From JBGPBY01 sp041481485 (GTDB lineage: Bacteria > Acidobacteriota > Terriglobia > 20CM-2-55-15): a stretch of 24,472 nucleotides of DNA. This document shows positions 1 to 7,839 of the stretch, piece by piece. Under the pieces are notes generated by a model. That model had not been told where the DNA came from. It was given only the letters and a program-made list of their open reading frames with translations, and did not search any database. The translations under genes were made by a program, and so were the position numbers. Each line of letters begins with the position of its first letter. Positions within the stretch are counted from its first letter, which is position 1. The stretch is taken from the NCBI GenBank assembly GCA_041481485.1, contig JBGPBY010000029.1, forward strand, positions 1-24,472, read 5' to 3'.

Positions 1-93
1 ACAGCTTCGAACATACGTTGCTGTATTTAAGTAATGGGGCACTAAGTGTGGGCAATGTTCGGGACCGCAACCGTAGGGGCGGGCGGTCTATGC

Positions 94-191
94 CCCCAAA
101 ATGACAATTGAACATTGAACAGTGAACAATGAACATTTCCCCGGAGAAATGTTCATTGTTCACTGTTCAATGTTCAATTGTCATTTTGGGG
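94..191. repeat. 98-bp near-perfect palindrome made of 7-nt repeats
   Basis: Arms 94-139 and 146-191 are exact reverse complements over 46 bases. The centre (140-145) adds one mismatch and two more pairs, so the whole 98 bp folds into one hairpin or cruciform. Within the left arm the bases 107-134 are four consecutive heptamers ATTGAAC, ATTGAAC, AGTGAAC, AATGAAC; the right arm carries their complements. The outer ends are CCCC and GGGG. No T tract follows directly, so it is not a classical terminator. The bases just left (about 62-97) look like a degenerate GTAGGGGCGG/GCCCC hairpin. The function is unknown. Confidence 0.9.
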
Positions 192-584
192 ATAGTCGGA
201 TGACCTTCAATTCGAGACTGAGCGCTGTTGGCCGCCTAACCAACGGCAATTCTCGCGATTTTCATTAAATTTTTTTTATGAACTGCAGTTTGCTGAAGAT
301 TCGGAGAACCCCGGAGGCTATCACAAGTGCCTGCGCTCCGCCAGAGCGGGATACAGCTATAAAACCATTGTTTGGGATGACCATAATCTAAACTTGATCG
401 GGAGACGGTAATTCGATATATCTCTTGCCGCACTATTAAGGTAGAGACCCGGGGATGCGCATGTCTGGCATTCCGGCAAAACGACAAAGTTCGATTCACG
501 ATTGCAACGTGTCACTGGATCCGCAGGGATACGGACCGCGGCGCATGAGGTGTTTATGGTGGTTAAACGGAGGGAAGGTTAGCT
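192..584. other. gene-less leader upstream of iorA
   Basis: I see no convincing gene here; an 87-codon reading frame on the minus strand has no recognisable protein features. A GTTGG/CCAAC mini-hairpin (226-243) is followed some 20 bases later by a run of eight T. A weak promoter-like pair, TTGATC (394-399) and TATATC (417-422) with a 17-base gap, lies upstream of iorA, but is only a guess. A good ribosome binding site GGAGGG (569-574) sits 10 bases before the iorA ATG. Confidence 0.4.
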
Positions 585-1046
585 ATGGCCTACAAACTGA
601 CGATTAACGGGAAATCGCAGACAGTAGATGTCCCGGCGGAAATGCCCATGCTATGGGTGCTCCGCGACACGCTGAACATGAAGGGGACAAAATTTGGGTG
701 CGGTGCCGGCTTTTGCGGCGCATGCACAATCCACGTGGATGGCGTAGCGGTTCGCGGATGCCAGACACAGGTCGGTTCGGTCGGAACGAAAGCCGTCACG
801 ACAATTGAAGGATTGTCGCAGAACGGAGATCATCCATTGCAGAAGGCATGGATGGAAGTGGACGTCCCTCAATGCGGTTACTGCCAGGCAGGACAAATCA
901 TGGCCGCCGCCGCTCTTTTGAAGAAAACACCAAAGCCAACCGATACGGAAATCAACTCGGCGATGACCAGCAATATCTGCCGCTGCGGTACATATCTCCG
1001 AATCCGTGAAGCCATTCATCTCGCCGCCAACGGCGGAAAGAAGTAA
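585..1046 (+). CDS. iorA: isoquinoline 1-oxidoreductase-like [2Fe-2S] alpha subunit
   Basis: Small iron-sulfur subunit of a xanthine-oxidase-family molybdenum hydroxylase; it carries electrons away from the molybdenum site in the partner subunit. The 153 residues match the family's usual length. The N-terminal plant-type ferredoxin half has Cys39, Cys44, Cys47 and Cys59 in the CGAGFCGAC context. The C-terminal helical half has Cys97, Cys100, Cys132 and Cys134 (QCGYCQAGQ and ICRCGTY), giving the expected eight ligands for two clusters. GGAGGG lies 10 bases before the ATG. The partner gene starts 9 bases after the stop, so the pair is an operon. There is no separate FAD subunit, as is usual for the IorAB type. 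The real substrate cannot be told from sequence; an N-heterocycle or an aldehyde are both possible. Confidence 0.92.
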   Translation: MAYKLTINGKSQTVDVPAEMPMLWVLRDTLNMKGTKFGCGAGFCGACTIHVDGVAVRGCQTQVGSVGTKAVTTIEGLSQNGDHPLQKAWMEVDVPQCGYCQAGQIMAAAALLKKTPKPTDTEINSAMTSNICRCGTYLRIREAIHLAANGGKK

Positions 1047-1055
1047 GGGGGCGCC

Positions 1056-3422
1056 ATGAATATCAAACAACTCAATCGTCGCTCATTCCTCAAGATCAGC
1101 ACCGTGGCCGGTGGCGGAGTCATGATTGGACTCTATTCCGGCACCGCAAAAAAAGTCCTCGGACAAGGTGGCCGGGGAGGACCTGGCGGAGCCGCTGCAC
1201 CGAATCCGAATGTCTACATCACGATCAAACCCAACAACACGTTTACCATCATCGCCAAGAATCCCGAGACTGGCCAGGGCATGAAGAACGCGTTGCCCAT
1301 GATGATTGCTGACGAATTCGATGTCGACTGGAAGCAGGTCGAAGTTCAGCAGGCGGATCTTGATGCCATGAAATATGGTTCTCAGATTGAAGGCGGCAGC
1401 ACGGCGATTCCATCCAACTACAACCCGATGCGGCAAGTGGGCGCCGCCGGAAGGTTATTGATGGTGAAGTCTGCAGCAGCAAATTGGAACGTTCCCGAAA
1501 GCGAACTCACCACAGCAGCCGGTGTCGTGACGCATGCCGCTTCGAGGCGAACCGCCACGTACGCTTCGCTGTCTGCGAAGGCGGCAACGCTTCCGCTTCC
1601 CGCAGTTCCCGAAATCACAGCTGCTCTGAAAGATCCGAAGAATTTCAAAATCATGGGAAAGCCGGTTCCCGGCATCGACAACCCGGGGATCGTTACCGGC
1701 CAGCCTGTATTCAGCATCGATAAGACGTTTCCGAACATGCTGTATGCCGTCTTTGAGAAGTGCCCGGTGTTCAACGGCAAGGTCATGAGCGCTAACGTTG
1801 ATGACATTAAGAAATTGCCGGGAATCAAGCATGTCTTCGTTGTCGAGGCTGGAACTCCCGCACCCGGCGGACGCGGCGGCCCGGCCAACGCGAGTCAGAC
1901 AACGCTTTCTTCCGGTGTTGCCATTGTCAGCGATTCATGGTGGATGGCTAACAACGCGCGCAAGAGTTTGAAGGTCGTTTGGGATGAAGGTGCGGTTGCC
2001 GTTGAGAGTACGGAAGGCTATAAAAATCAGGGAAAAACAATGGCAGCGACGCAGGCCAATGCTGCGCCGGCTGGTGGAAACCGTGCAGGGGCGGCTCCGC
2101 CCGTCAACATTGACACAGTTTTCCAGAGCGCCGCAAAAGTGATCGAACAGGAGTACTACTTCCCGCTTCTGTCGCATGCTCCTCTGGAACCGATGAACTC
2201 CACTGCTCATTTTAAAGATGGGAAGCTGGAAATCTGGTCCCCAAGCCAAATCCCTGGAACAGCAAATCCTGCAACTGCGGCCGGCATCACGGGTGGAGAT
2301 ATCACGATGCACCTCGTGCGCGCCGGAGGCGGTTTCGGCCGCCGGCTGACCAGCGAATATGACATCGAAGTTGCGAAGATTGCCAGACTGGTTTCCGAAG
2401 AACGTGTGAAGGCAGGGTTGCCCACAGTTCCTGTAAAGCTGATCTGGTCTCGTGAAGACGATCTCGCACACGACGACTATCGTCCTGCGGGGTATCATTT
2501 CTTCAAGGCCGGCATCGACGCCTCCGGAAAACTGATTGCATTCCGCGACTGGGTGGCAAGCACGGCCTCCGTGGCGCCGTCCGGAGAGTTTCCGAGCGGA
2601 TTCGTACCGAACTTCCAGGTGTCGACCGGCAACGTGACTCCGTTTACGATTCCGACAGGCGCCATGCGCGCGCCAAGCACCAATGGCGTATCGTTTGTGA
2701 TGCAGTCGATCATTGACGAAATTGCCGTCGCCGCAGGGAAGGATCCCCTTGAATATCGGCTGGATCTTTTGAACAATCCAGTTGCACCCGCGGCAGCCGG
2801 AGGTCGAGGCGGGGCGCAGGCTCCTGCTGCTGGTCCAACGCCAGGCTTCGGCGATGCAGTTCTTGCGACTGGGGCCAATGCGCCATTCAACGCAGCGCGC
2901 GCGCGTGGAGTACTTGAGAAAGTTCGAACCATGTCGAACTGGACTACCCGCAGGGCGAGTTTGCCGAAAGGTACTGGGATGGGTGTGGCGTTCCAGTATG
3001 CGCACTCCGGATATGTTGCTTACGTCGTCGAGGTCACTGTGGCGGCCGGCAACAAGGTCAAGATCAATAATGTTTGGGCCGCTGTCGACATTGGCTACCA
3101 GGTATTCAATCCCAGCCAGGCAATGAACCTCGTGCAAGGTGGATTTGTGGAAGGCATGAGCCATGCGATGGCATGGGAAATCACCATCGACAAGGGCCGC
3201 GTTACGCAAAAGAACTTCGGAGAATATCCGCCAACCCGCATGGCCCAGGTACCTGCGAAGATCGAAGTGGAGTTTCTTAAGACGAACTTCACACCCACGG
3301 GTCTGGGCGAACCATCGCTGCCACCGTCAGTTCCGGCGATCACCAACGCGATTTTCGCCGCCTCAGGAACTCGCATCCGGACGGTGCCGATGATGAAACA
3401 GGGCTTTAGCTGGGCAACATAA
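1056..3422 (+). CDS. iorB: isoquinoline 1-oxidoreductase-like molybdopterin beta subunit, Tat-exported
   Basis: Large catalytic subunit (788 residues) binding molybdenum cofactor. A twin-arginine signal, RRSFLK at residues 8-13, followed by a hydrophobic stretch predicts folded export to the periplasm together with IorA. Cofactor motifs include GGGFGRR (424-430), an arginine-containing GAMRAPS segment (535-541) and GLGEPSLPPS near the C-terminus, in which Glu752 sits where the family's catalytic glutamate is found. Four Gly/Ala/Pro-rich segments (about 38-49, 268-279, 336-349, 577-597), three of them with GGRGG, are inserted relative to what I recall of proteobacterial IorB. The gene ends at a strong terminator, so the operon has just two genes and no cytochrome partner follows. 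Substrate is unknown. Confidence 0.9.
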   Translation: MNIKQLNRRSFLKISTVAGGGVMIGLYSGTAKKVLGQGGRGGPGGAAAPNPNVYITIKPNNTFTIIAKNPETGQGMKNALPMMIADEFDVDWKQVEVQQADLDAMKYGSQIEGGSTAIPSNYNPMRQVGAAGRLLMVKSAAANWNVPESELTTAAGVVTHAASRRTATYASLSAKAATLPLPAVPEITAALKDPKNFKIMGKPVPGIDNPGIVTGQPVFSIDKTFPNMLYAVFEKCPVFNGKVMSANVDDIKKLPGIKHVFVVEAGTPAPGGRGGPANASQTTLSSGVAIVSDSWWMANNARKSLKVVWDEGAVAVESTEGYKNQGKTMAATQANAAPAGGNRAGAAPPVNIDTVFQSAAKVIEQEYYFPLLSHAPLEPMNSTAHFKDGKLEIWSPSQIPGTANPATAAGITGGDITMHLVRAGGGFGRRLTSEYDIEVAKIARLVSEERVKAGLPTVPVKLIWSREDDLAHDDYRPAGYHFFKAGIDASGKLIAFRDWVASTASVAPSGEFPSGFVPNFQVSTGNVTPFTIPTGAMRAPSTNGVSFVMQSIIDEIAVAAGKDPLEYRLDLLNNPVAPAAAGGRGGAQAPAAGPTPGFGDAVLATGANAPFNAARARGVLEKVRTMSNWTTRRASLPKGTGMGVAFQYAHSGYVAYVVEVTVAAGNKVKINNVWAAVDIGYQVFNPSQAMNLVQGGFVEGMSHAMAWEITIDKGRVTQKNFGEYPPTRMAQVPAKIEVEFLKTNFTPTGLGEPSLPPSVPAITNAIFAASGTRIRTVPMMKQGFSWAT

Positions 3423-3445
3423 AGGGCGTTGATCCAGGTCAGAGC

Positions 3446-3487
3446 AAAGGCGCAGGGAAGGTTACATTCTTCCCTGCGCCTTTTTTT
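3446..3487 (+). terminator. intrinsic terminator after iorAB
   Basis: A perfect 15-bp stem (3446-3460 pairing with 3469-3483), an 8-base loop and a run of seven T (3481-3487) make a textbook Rho-independent terminator 24 bases after the iorB stop codon. Confidence 0.95.
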
Positions 3488-3525
3488 GTGCGTAATAATT
3501 AGTTATCGTGATTCAGGTTAACCGA

Positions 3526-3927
3526 ATGAAATCTTACTTCACTCTTTTGATCGTTTCTTTGTCCCTGGTCTTTTCATGTTCGAAGCCCAAACAGAGCGCA
3601 TCCTCAGAACCAGCCGCGAACACGCCGAAAATTTCATTGTCGCGCCAACGAATTCCACAAAATGGCTGGCTTGTGATGAATGGTACTGGCTTTACCCCAA
3701 AAGCGAATGTTCAATCCCACCTGCGCCGGCCCGATGGCACGGAATATCCTGAGGTTTCGATCCTGACCGACGTTCGAGGCGGGTTTTCTCACGATATCGA
3801 CACCCTTCTCATGCTGCGCGGCGGGCATGATGTTTGGGTTGTGGACAGCACAACAGGCGTGAGCTCCAATGTCGGACATTTCGAGGCGACGAATGAGCCG
3901 GGTCCGGCAGAACGTCCGATTCCGTGA
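3526..3927 (+). CDS. small predicted lipoprotein, unknown function
   Basis: 133 residues from the ATG at 3526. An in-frame GTG at 3508 would add six residues, but the ATG gives a better signal peptide: Lys2, a hydrophobic core, then VFSC with Cys18 as the likely lipidated residue, followed by a Lys/Ser/Ala-rich linker. The remaining ~100 residues look like a single beta-sandwich (alternating hydrophobic strands, NGTGF, DVRGGFSHDI, HDVWVVD), similar in feel to IPT/Ig-like domains, but I do not recognise a named family. It sits between the iorAB terminator and a repeat hairpin, so it is probably transcribed alone. Likely anchored in the cell envelope. The ribosome binding site is weak. Confidence 0.7.
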   Translation: MKSYFTLLIVSLSLVFSCSKPKQSASSEPAANTPKISLSRQRIPQNGWLVMNGTGFTPKANVQSHLRRPDGTEYPEVSILTDVRGGFSHDIDTLLMLRGGHDVWVVDSTTGVSSNVGHFEATNEPGPAERPIP

Positions 3928-3954
3928 CACTGAATTCAATCCCGGGAATGCGAT

Positions 3955-4025
3955 TGTAGGCGCGGTCTGTGACCGCGCAATATTCATAGGCGGAGAGATC
4001 GTGCGCGGTCATAGACCGCGCTACA
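3955..4025. repeat. double-hairpin inverted repeat between convergent genes
   Basis: Arms 3955-3979 and 4002-4025 are reverse complements apart from one extra G and one G/T difference. Each arm is also self-complementary (GCGGTC-TGT-GACCGC, and GCGCGGTC-ATA-GACCGCGC), so the element can fold as two small hairpins or one large one. It fills the gap between the convergent ends of the lipoprotein and dehydrogenase genes, where it could act as a two-way transcription stop. Confidence 0.85.
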
Positions 4026-4030
4026 GACCA

Positions 4031-5446
4031 TTACGGGAAAATGCCCAGCTGCTCGTAAGTCGTCGCCACTCTCTCAATCGCAATCATGAATGCGGCGACG
4101 CGCATGCTTTCCTGGGGGGCGCGTGTGAGTTGTGTTTCGCGCATCAGGCGGTAGGCGCGGATCATTAACTCTTCCAATCCGGAGTTCACCAGATCGATTT
4201 CTTCGGGGCCGTGGGTAAAGAATTTTTTGTCGGCCTCCGGAATCTCTTTGCCAGTCATGCGTTCGATGGAGTTCATCAGCTTTTGGCTTCGAATTTCGTC
4301 GAGATGTTTCTGCAGAGCGCCGAAGCGCATGTGCGACAGATTCTTTCCCCACTCGAAGTAGGAAACCGTCACGCCGCCCGCGTTCAAATACACATCGGGA
4401 ATAATCATGATGTTTCGCTTGTGCAGCGCATCGCCGGCTGCAGGAGTGGTCGGACCGTTCGCGCCCTCGGCGAGGACTTTGGCGCGAATGCGTTCGCAAT
4501 TTTCGAGTGTGATCTGATTCTCCATCGCGGCAGGAATCAAAATATCGCACTCGATACCCCAGAACGCATCATTTGCAATTGTCTGGCCGCCTGGGAAATT
4601 ACGGATCGAGCCGGTTTCGCGGCGAAACGAGTCCAGTTGTGGAATATCCAGTCCCTGCGGATTAGCCACGCAGCCGTCCCATTCCGAGATGGCGACAATG
4701 CGGCAGCCGTCCTCCTGAGACAGGTAGTATGCGGAGTGGTAGCCGACGTTTCCGAATCCCTGGATGGCCACGTTCTTGCCTTCAAGTCCGGTAGTCAGGC
4801 CCAGCTTCTTCAGATCTTCACCGTATTGAAACGCCTCGCGAATTCCGTACTGGATGCCGTGTCCAGTAGCTTCCTTTCGTCCGGCAATTCCGCCCTGCGA
4901 GATCGGCTTCCCAGTGACGCATGCAAGGTTGTCGATTTCCCCGGGCCGGAACGCGTCATATGTGTCGGCAATCCACGCCATCTCCCTTTCGCCCGTGCCG
5001 ACGTCCGGACCAGGAACATCTTCTCCTGGACCAATGAAACCCTTCTTGATCAACTCCGAGGTGTATCGGCGTGTGATCCGCTCCACCTGCTCGGGCGTGT
5101 ATTTCTTCGGATTGAATCGCACGCCGCCTTTCGATCCGCCAAAGGGGATATCGACGATCGCGCATTTGTAGGTCATTAGAGCTGCCAGCGCCATGATCTC
5201 ATCGGCGCTGACCATCTCGTTGAATCGAATTCCGCCCTTCACGGGCTTCACGTGCTGGCTGTGTTCGGCGCGCCATCCTTCGAAGATTTCGTAGTGACCG
5301 TCTTCGAAGCGCACCGGAAACTGTACGTAATAGAGATTATTGCAGGCCTTGATCTGACTGAGGAGTCCGGGATGGATCTTGAGGTGTACTGCCGCGCGAT
5401 CGAACTGCTGGGAAACGATCCTGTTGAAATTCAGATCTTCGGTCAT
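4031..5446 (-). CDS. gdhA: Glu/Leu/Phe/Val-type dehydrogenase, probable glutamate dehydrogenase
   Basis: Catalyses reversible oxidative deamination of an amino acid, most likely glutamate to 2-oxoglutarate and ammonia, in the cytoplasm. The 471-residue protein has the substrate-domain lysines Lys70 (KPVKGG), Lys94 (YKCA) and Lys106 (GGSKGG), the catalytic aspartate Asp148 (GPDVGTG), and a dinucleotide-binding GFGNVG at 230-235. I chose the ATG at 5446 because a GGAGGA site lies exactly 9 bases upstream; a longer frame from 5485 would add 13 Ser/Gly-rich residues and overlap ispG. Only 4 bases separate the ispG stop from this start, so the two are co-transcribed. The pairing with isoprenoid synthesis has no obvious metabolic logic. 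Cofactor preference is not determined. Confidence 0.92.
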   Translation of the reverse strand: MTEDLNFNRIVSQQFDRAAVHLKIHPGLLSQIKACNNLYYVQFPVRFEDGHYEIFEGWRAEHSQHVKPVKGGIRFNEMVSADEIMALAALMTYKCAIVDIPFGGSKGGVRFNPKKYTPEQVERITRRYTSELIKKGFIGPGEDVPGPDVGTGEREMAWIADTYDAFRPGEIDNLACVTGKPISQGGIAGRKEATGHGIQYGIREAFQYGEDLKKLGLTTGLEGKNVAIQGFGNVGYHSAYYLSQEDGCRIVAISEWDGCVANPQGLDIPQLDSFRRETGSIRNFPGGQTIANDAFWGIECDILIPAAMENQITLENCERIRAKVLAEGANGPTTPAAGDALHKRNIMIIPDVYLNAGGVTVSYFEWGKNLSHMRFGALQKHLDEIRSQKLMNSIERMTGKEIPEADKKFFTHGPEEIDLVNSGLEELMIRAYRLMRETQLTRAPQESMRVAAFMIAIERVATTYEQLGIFP

Positions 5447-5450
5447 GAAG

Positions 5451-6671
5451 CTACTTCCTCCGGTACCGCTGCTCGACGTATTCATCCAACATGATCATGA
5501 ACTCACTTACAATTCCGGGACCTTTCAACGTGGTCGTCAGCCGGCCATCGACATAGACAGGCGCTTTGGGTTCTTCTCCGGTTCCCGGCAATGAAATTCC
5601 GATGTTGGCATGCTTGGATTCGCCGGGACCGTTGACCACGCATCCCATAACGGCCACTTTAAGGGATTCGATGCCGGGATGTGTCGTCCGCCATGACCTC
5701 ATCCGTGCACTCAAATGCGATTGAATATCGCAGGCCATTTCCTGAAACACGGTACTGGTCGTGCGTCCGCATCCGGGACACGCCGTGACCTGCGGTGCAA
5801 AACTGCGAATGCCCAGACTTTGCAGAATGTCCTGACAGGTGAGGACTTCCTCCCTCCGGTCTCCGCCCGGCAATGGCGTGAGGCTTACCCGAATGGTGTC
5901 ACCAATGCCTTCCTGGAGCAGTACTGCAAGCGCTGACGTGCTGGCCACGATGCCGCGGCGTCCCATACCGGCTTCTGTCAGGCCCAAGTGCAGGGCAAAT
6001 TGAGAGCGGGCCGCCAATCTTCGGTAGACATCGATCAAGTCCTGAACTCCTGAAACTTTGGCACTGAGAATGATTCGATCGGGCGTCATTCCGTAAGACA
6101 CGGCAAGTTCAGCCGACGCCATCGCGCTGATCACCATCGCGTCCATGACGACTTCGTTGGCGAGTTTCGGACTTGCACTCTTCGCGTTCTCATCCATCAA
6201 TTGTGTGACCAGCGTCTGATCCAGCGATCCCCAGTTCACGCCGATGCGCACGGCTTTTCCGTTGTCGATTGCGATGCGGATAATCGCCCGGAAGTTGTCG
6301 TCATGCTGACGCCCCATGCCGACATTTCCTGGATTGATGCGGTATTTGTCGAGCGCGATGGCGCATTCCGGATAATCGCGAAGCAGTATATGGCCGTTGT
6401 AGTGAAAGTCGCCGACGATTGGGACACGAACTCCGTCATCGCGAAGTTGTCTCACGATTGCGGGAACGGCGGCGGCCGCCTCGCGAGTGTTCACGGTGAT
6501 GCGAACCATTTCAGAACCGGCTTCAGCAAGCGATCGGATTTGCGAGACTGTGGATGCCACATCCCCTGTATCGGTATTCGTCATCGACTGGACCGCAATG
6601 GGATGCGGGCCGCCAATCCAAAGCGTTCCCACCCTTACCGGGATCGTCAGCCGTCTCACAATCTCAGACAT
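5451..6671 (-). CDS. ispG: 4-hydroxy-3-methylbut-2-enyl diphosphate synthase
   Basis: Converts methylerythritol cyclodiphosphate to HMBPP in the MEP isoprenoid pathway, using a [4Fe-4S] cluster. The 406-residue length from the chosen start fits the family. The N-terminal [10 protein letters not shown]...[12 protein letters not shown] block is the family hallmark, and the C-terminal half carries the cluster cysteines in ACPGCGRT and [10 protein letters not shown]. The frame stays open for 77 codons further upstream, but that part overlaps the divergent tdk gene and is not IspG-like, so I start at the ATG at 6671. No good ribosome binding site precedes it, and a TATAAT (6686 to 6681) lies only about 10 bases before it, so the mRNA may have almost no leader. 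The gene is first in an operon with gdhA. Confidence 0.95.
   Translation of the reverse strand: MSEIVRRLTIPVRVGTLWIGGPHPIAVQSMTNTDTGDVASTVSQIRSLAEAGSEMVRITVNTREAAAAVPAIVRQLRDDGVRVPIVGDFHYNGHILLRDYPECAIALDKYRINPGNVGMGRQHDDNFRAIIRIAIDNGKAVRIGVNWGSLDQTLVTQLMDENAKSASPKLANEVVMDAMVISAMASAELAVSYGMTPDRIILSAKVSGVQDLIDVYRRLAARSQFALHLGLTEAGMGRRGIVASTSALAVLLQEGIGDTIRVSLTPLPGGDRREEVLTCQDILQSLGIRSFAPQVTACPGCGRTTSTVFQEMACDIQSHLSARMRSWRTTHPGIESLKVAVMGCVVNGPGESKHANIGISLPGTGEEPKAPVYVDGRLTTTLKGPGIVSEFMIMLDEYVEQRYRRK
5456..5461 (-). promoter_or_regulatory. ribosome binding site deciding the gdhA start
   Basis: GGAGGA on the minus strand, inside the last codons of ispG, 9 bases before the ATG at 5446. It favours this start over the upstream ATG at 5485. 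Confidence 0.8.
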
Positions 6672-6680
6672 AGGACATTC

Positions 6681-6690
6681 ATTATATAAT
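6681..6690. promoter_or_regulatory. palindromic -10 box shared by ispG and tdk
   Basis: ATTATATAAT is its own reverse complement and gives a perfect TATAAT on both strands (6685-6690 forward, 6686-6681 reverse) in the 42-base gap between the divergent ispG and tdk starts. No strong -35 box is seen on either side. A forward transcript would start near 6697 (short tdk leader) and a reverse one near 6674, only a few bases before the ispG ATG. Confidence 0.5.
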
Positions 6691-6713
6691 CCCATCCCTT
6701 TTTGAGTGGGTAT

Positions 6714-7292
6714 ATGACCGATCAATTTAACGGCTCCAACGGTGTGTGTGGCTCGATTGAAGTGATCTGCGGCAGTATGTTCAGCGGAAAGAGTGAAGAA
6801 CTCATCCGGCGGCTGCGCCGGGCTCAAATTGCGAGACAGTGCGTCCAGATTTTCAAGCCAAAACTCGACAACCGATTCAGCCACGACCACATCGTCAGTC
6901 ACAGCGAAATGAAGATGAAGTCGGAGATGGTTTCCTCGGCATCCGAGATTCTCGCCCTGCTGGACGAGAAAACCCAGGTCGTGGGAATTGACGAAGCGCA
7001 GTTTTTTGAGCCGGATCTCGTGACTGTGTGCAACCGGATGGCGGACATCGGAAAACGCGTCATTGTCGCCGGTCTGGATCAGGATTATCGCGCGCGCCCG
7101 TTCGATCCCATGCCCCAGCTGCTGGCCGTTGCCGAATACATCACCAAAACCCTTGCCATCTGCATGCAGTGCGGAGCACCAGCAAATCGAACCCAGCGCA
7201 TCAACTCAGGTACCGAACGCGTCATTGTGGGCGCCGGAGAGGTTTACGAAGCCCGGTGCCGCGGGTGTTTCGAACCGCCCGCCGATTCATAA
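6714..7292 (+). CDS. tdk: thymidine kinase, type II
   Basis: Phosphorylates thymidine to dTMP for nucleotide salvage. From the ATG at 6714 the protein has 192 residues, normal for bacterial TK. Motifs in order: the P-loop GSMFSGKS (20-27), the Walker B/catalytic GIDEAQFF with Glu94, and a zinc site from Cys150, Cys153 (CMQC) and Cys182, Cys185 (CRGC). A TTG at 6702 could add four residues (MSGY), but the ATG is closer to the conserved IEVICG start. It runs divergently from ispG from a shared palindromic -10 element. The next gene's ATG directly follows the TAA, so the two are coupled. Confidence 0.95.
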   Translation: MTDQFNGSNGVCGSIEVICGSMFSGKSEELIRRLRRAQIARQCVQIFKPKLDNRFSHDHIVSHSEMKMKSEMVSSASEILALLDEKTQVVGIDEAQFFEPDLVTVCNRMADIGKRVIVAGLDQDYRARPFDPMPQLLAVAEYITKTLAICMQCGAPANRTQRINSGTERVIVGAGEVYEARCRGCFEPPADS

Positions 7293-7709
7293 ATGCTGGG
7301 CATACCGCTGCACTTTTATCTGGTTCATTTTCCGATCGCGCTGACGATATTGGCTGCAATCTATGACTTGAGGGCCAGCTTTGGTAAACGTCCTGAGCTG
7401 CATCAAGCCGGATACGTGCTGATCTTGTGGGCCGCGGCCGGTGCGGCGATGGCGGCGATCACCGGACTGCAGATGCTGGGAAACCGAAATGCGGCAGTAT
7501 TCGCAACGATTCATGCCGCGCTGGGGCTGGCAACCGGATTGGTGTTGATCGCCGTGGCAATGACCCGTTATTCGGCGCAGGCACGGCGTGCTGAAGTCAC
7601 CACATCGAATCTACAGGCCTGGCTGATTCTGGAGCTGATTGCCGCGATTGGAGTAATTGCTGCGGCAATTACGGGCCACCGTCTGGTGCTGGGGTTAGTG
7701 GGGTTATAA
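7293..7709 (+). CDS. DUF2231-like four-helix membrane protein
   Basis: 138 residues with about four transmembrane segments (near 8-25, 42-62, 68-88 and 106-128). The HFPIALT motif at the start of helix 1, a histidine in helix 3 (TIHAALG) and TGH after helix 4 fit the DUF2231 family, whose conserved histidines suggest heme or metal binding; its role is not established. The ATG immediately follows the tdk TAA (TAAATG), suggesting translational coupling, although the two functions are unrelated as far as I know. The last five codons and the stop lie inside the left arm of the following 139-bp hairpin. Confidence 0.75.
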   Translation: MLGIPLHFYLVHFPIALTILAAIYDLRASFGKRPELHQAGYVLILWAAAGAAMAAITGLQMLGNRNAAVFATIHAALGLATGLVLIAVAMTRYSAQARRAEVTTSNLQAWLILELIAAIGVIAAAITGHRLVLGLVGL

Positions 7710-7833
7710 ATGAACTTAACAGTTTGTCTGTTGTCCGTTGATTAATGGCCCTGGGCACATTGACCCAATGACACCAGGGCCATTAAACAACGCACAACAG
7801 ACAAACTGTTAAGTTCATTTATAACCCCACTAA
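7695..7833. repeat. 139-bp near-perfect hairpin between convergent genes
   Basis: The outer 40 bases (7695-7734 and 7794-7833) are perfect reverse complements. Pairing continues inward with only mismatches at 7735/7793 and 7741/7787 until about 7754/7774, giving arms of about 60 bp. The left arm overlaps the end of the DUF2231 gene, and the right arm ends 6 bases before the stop of the opposing coiled-coil gene. It can serve as a transcription barrier in both directions. Parts of the left arm read as loose heptamers (GTTTGTC, TGTTGTC, CGTTGAT), echoing the palindrome at 94-191. Confidence 0.9.
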
Positions 7834-7839
7834 CTTTGA

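Noticed and set aside
94..191. Intrinsic terminator
   Set aside because: The stem is far too long, no T run follows, and the gene it would serve is outside the window.
236..499. 87-codon minus-strand frame upstream of iorA
   Set aside because: No conserved motif, odd composition rich in Arg, Ser and His, and no good ribosome binding site; looks like a chance open frame.
1935..3209. 424-codon minus-strand frame opposite iorB
   Set aside because: Shadow of the strongly coding plus strand; residue make-up (Arg, Cys, His, Ser excess) is typical of antisense frames in GC-rich genes.
4211..5179. 322-codon plus-strand frame opposite gdhA
   Set aside because: Antisense shadow; the minus-strand frame carries all the glutamate dehydrogenase motifs.
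6672..6902. 77-residue N-terminal extension of IspG
   Set aside because: Overlaps the divergent tdk gene and is not similar to IspG, whose conserved start is [10 protein letters not shown].
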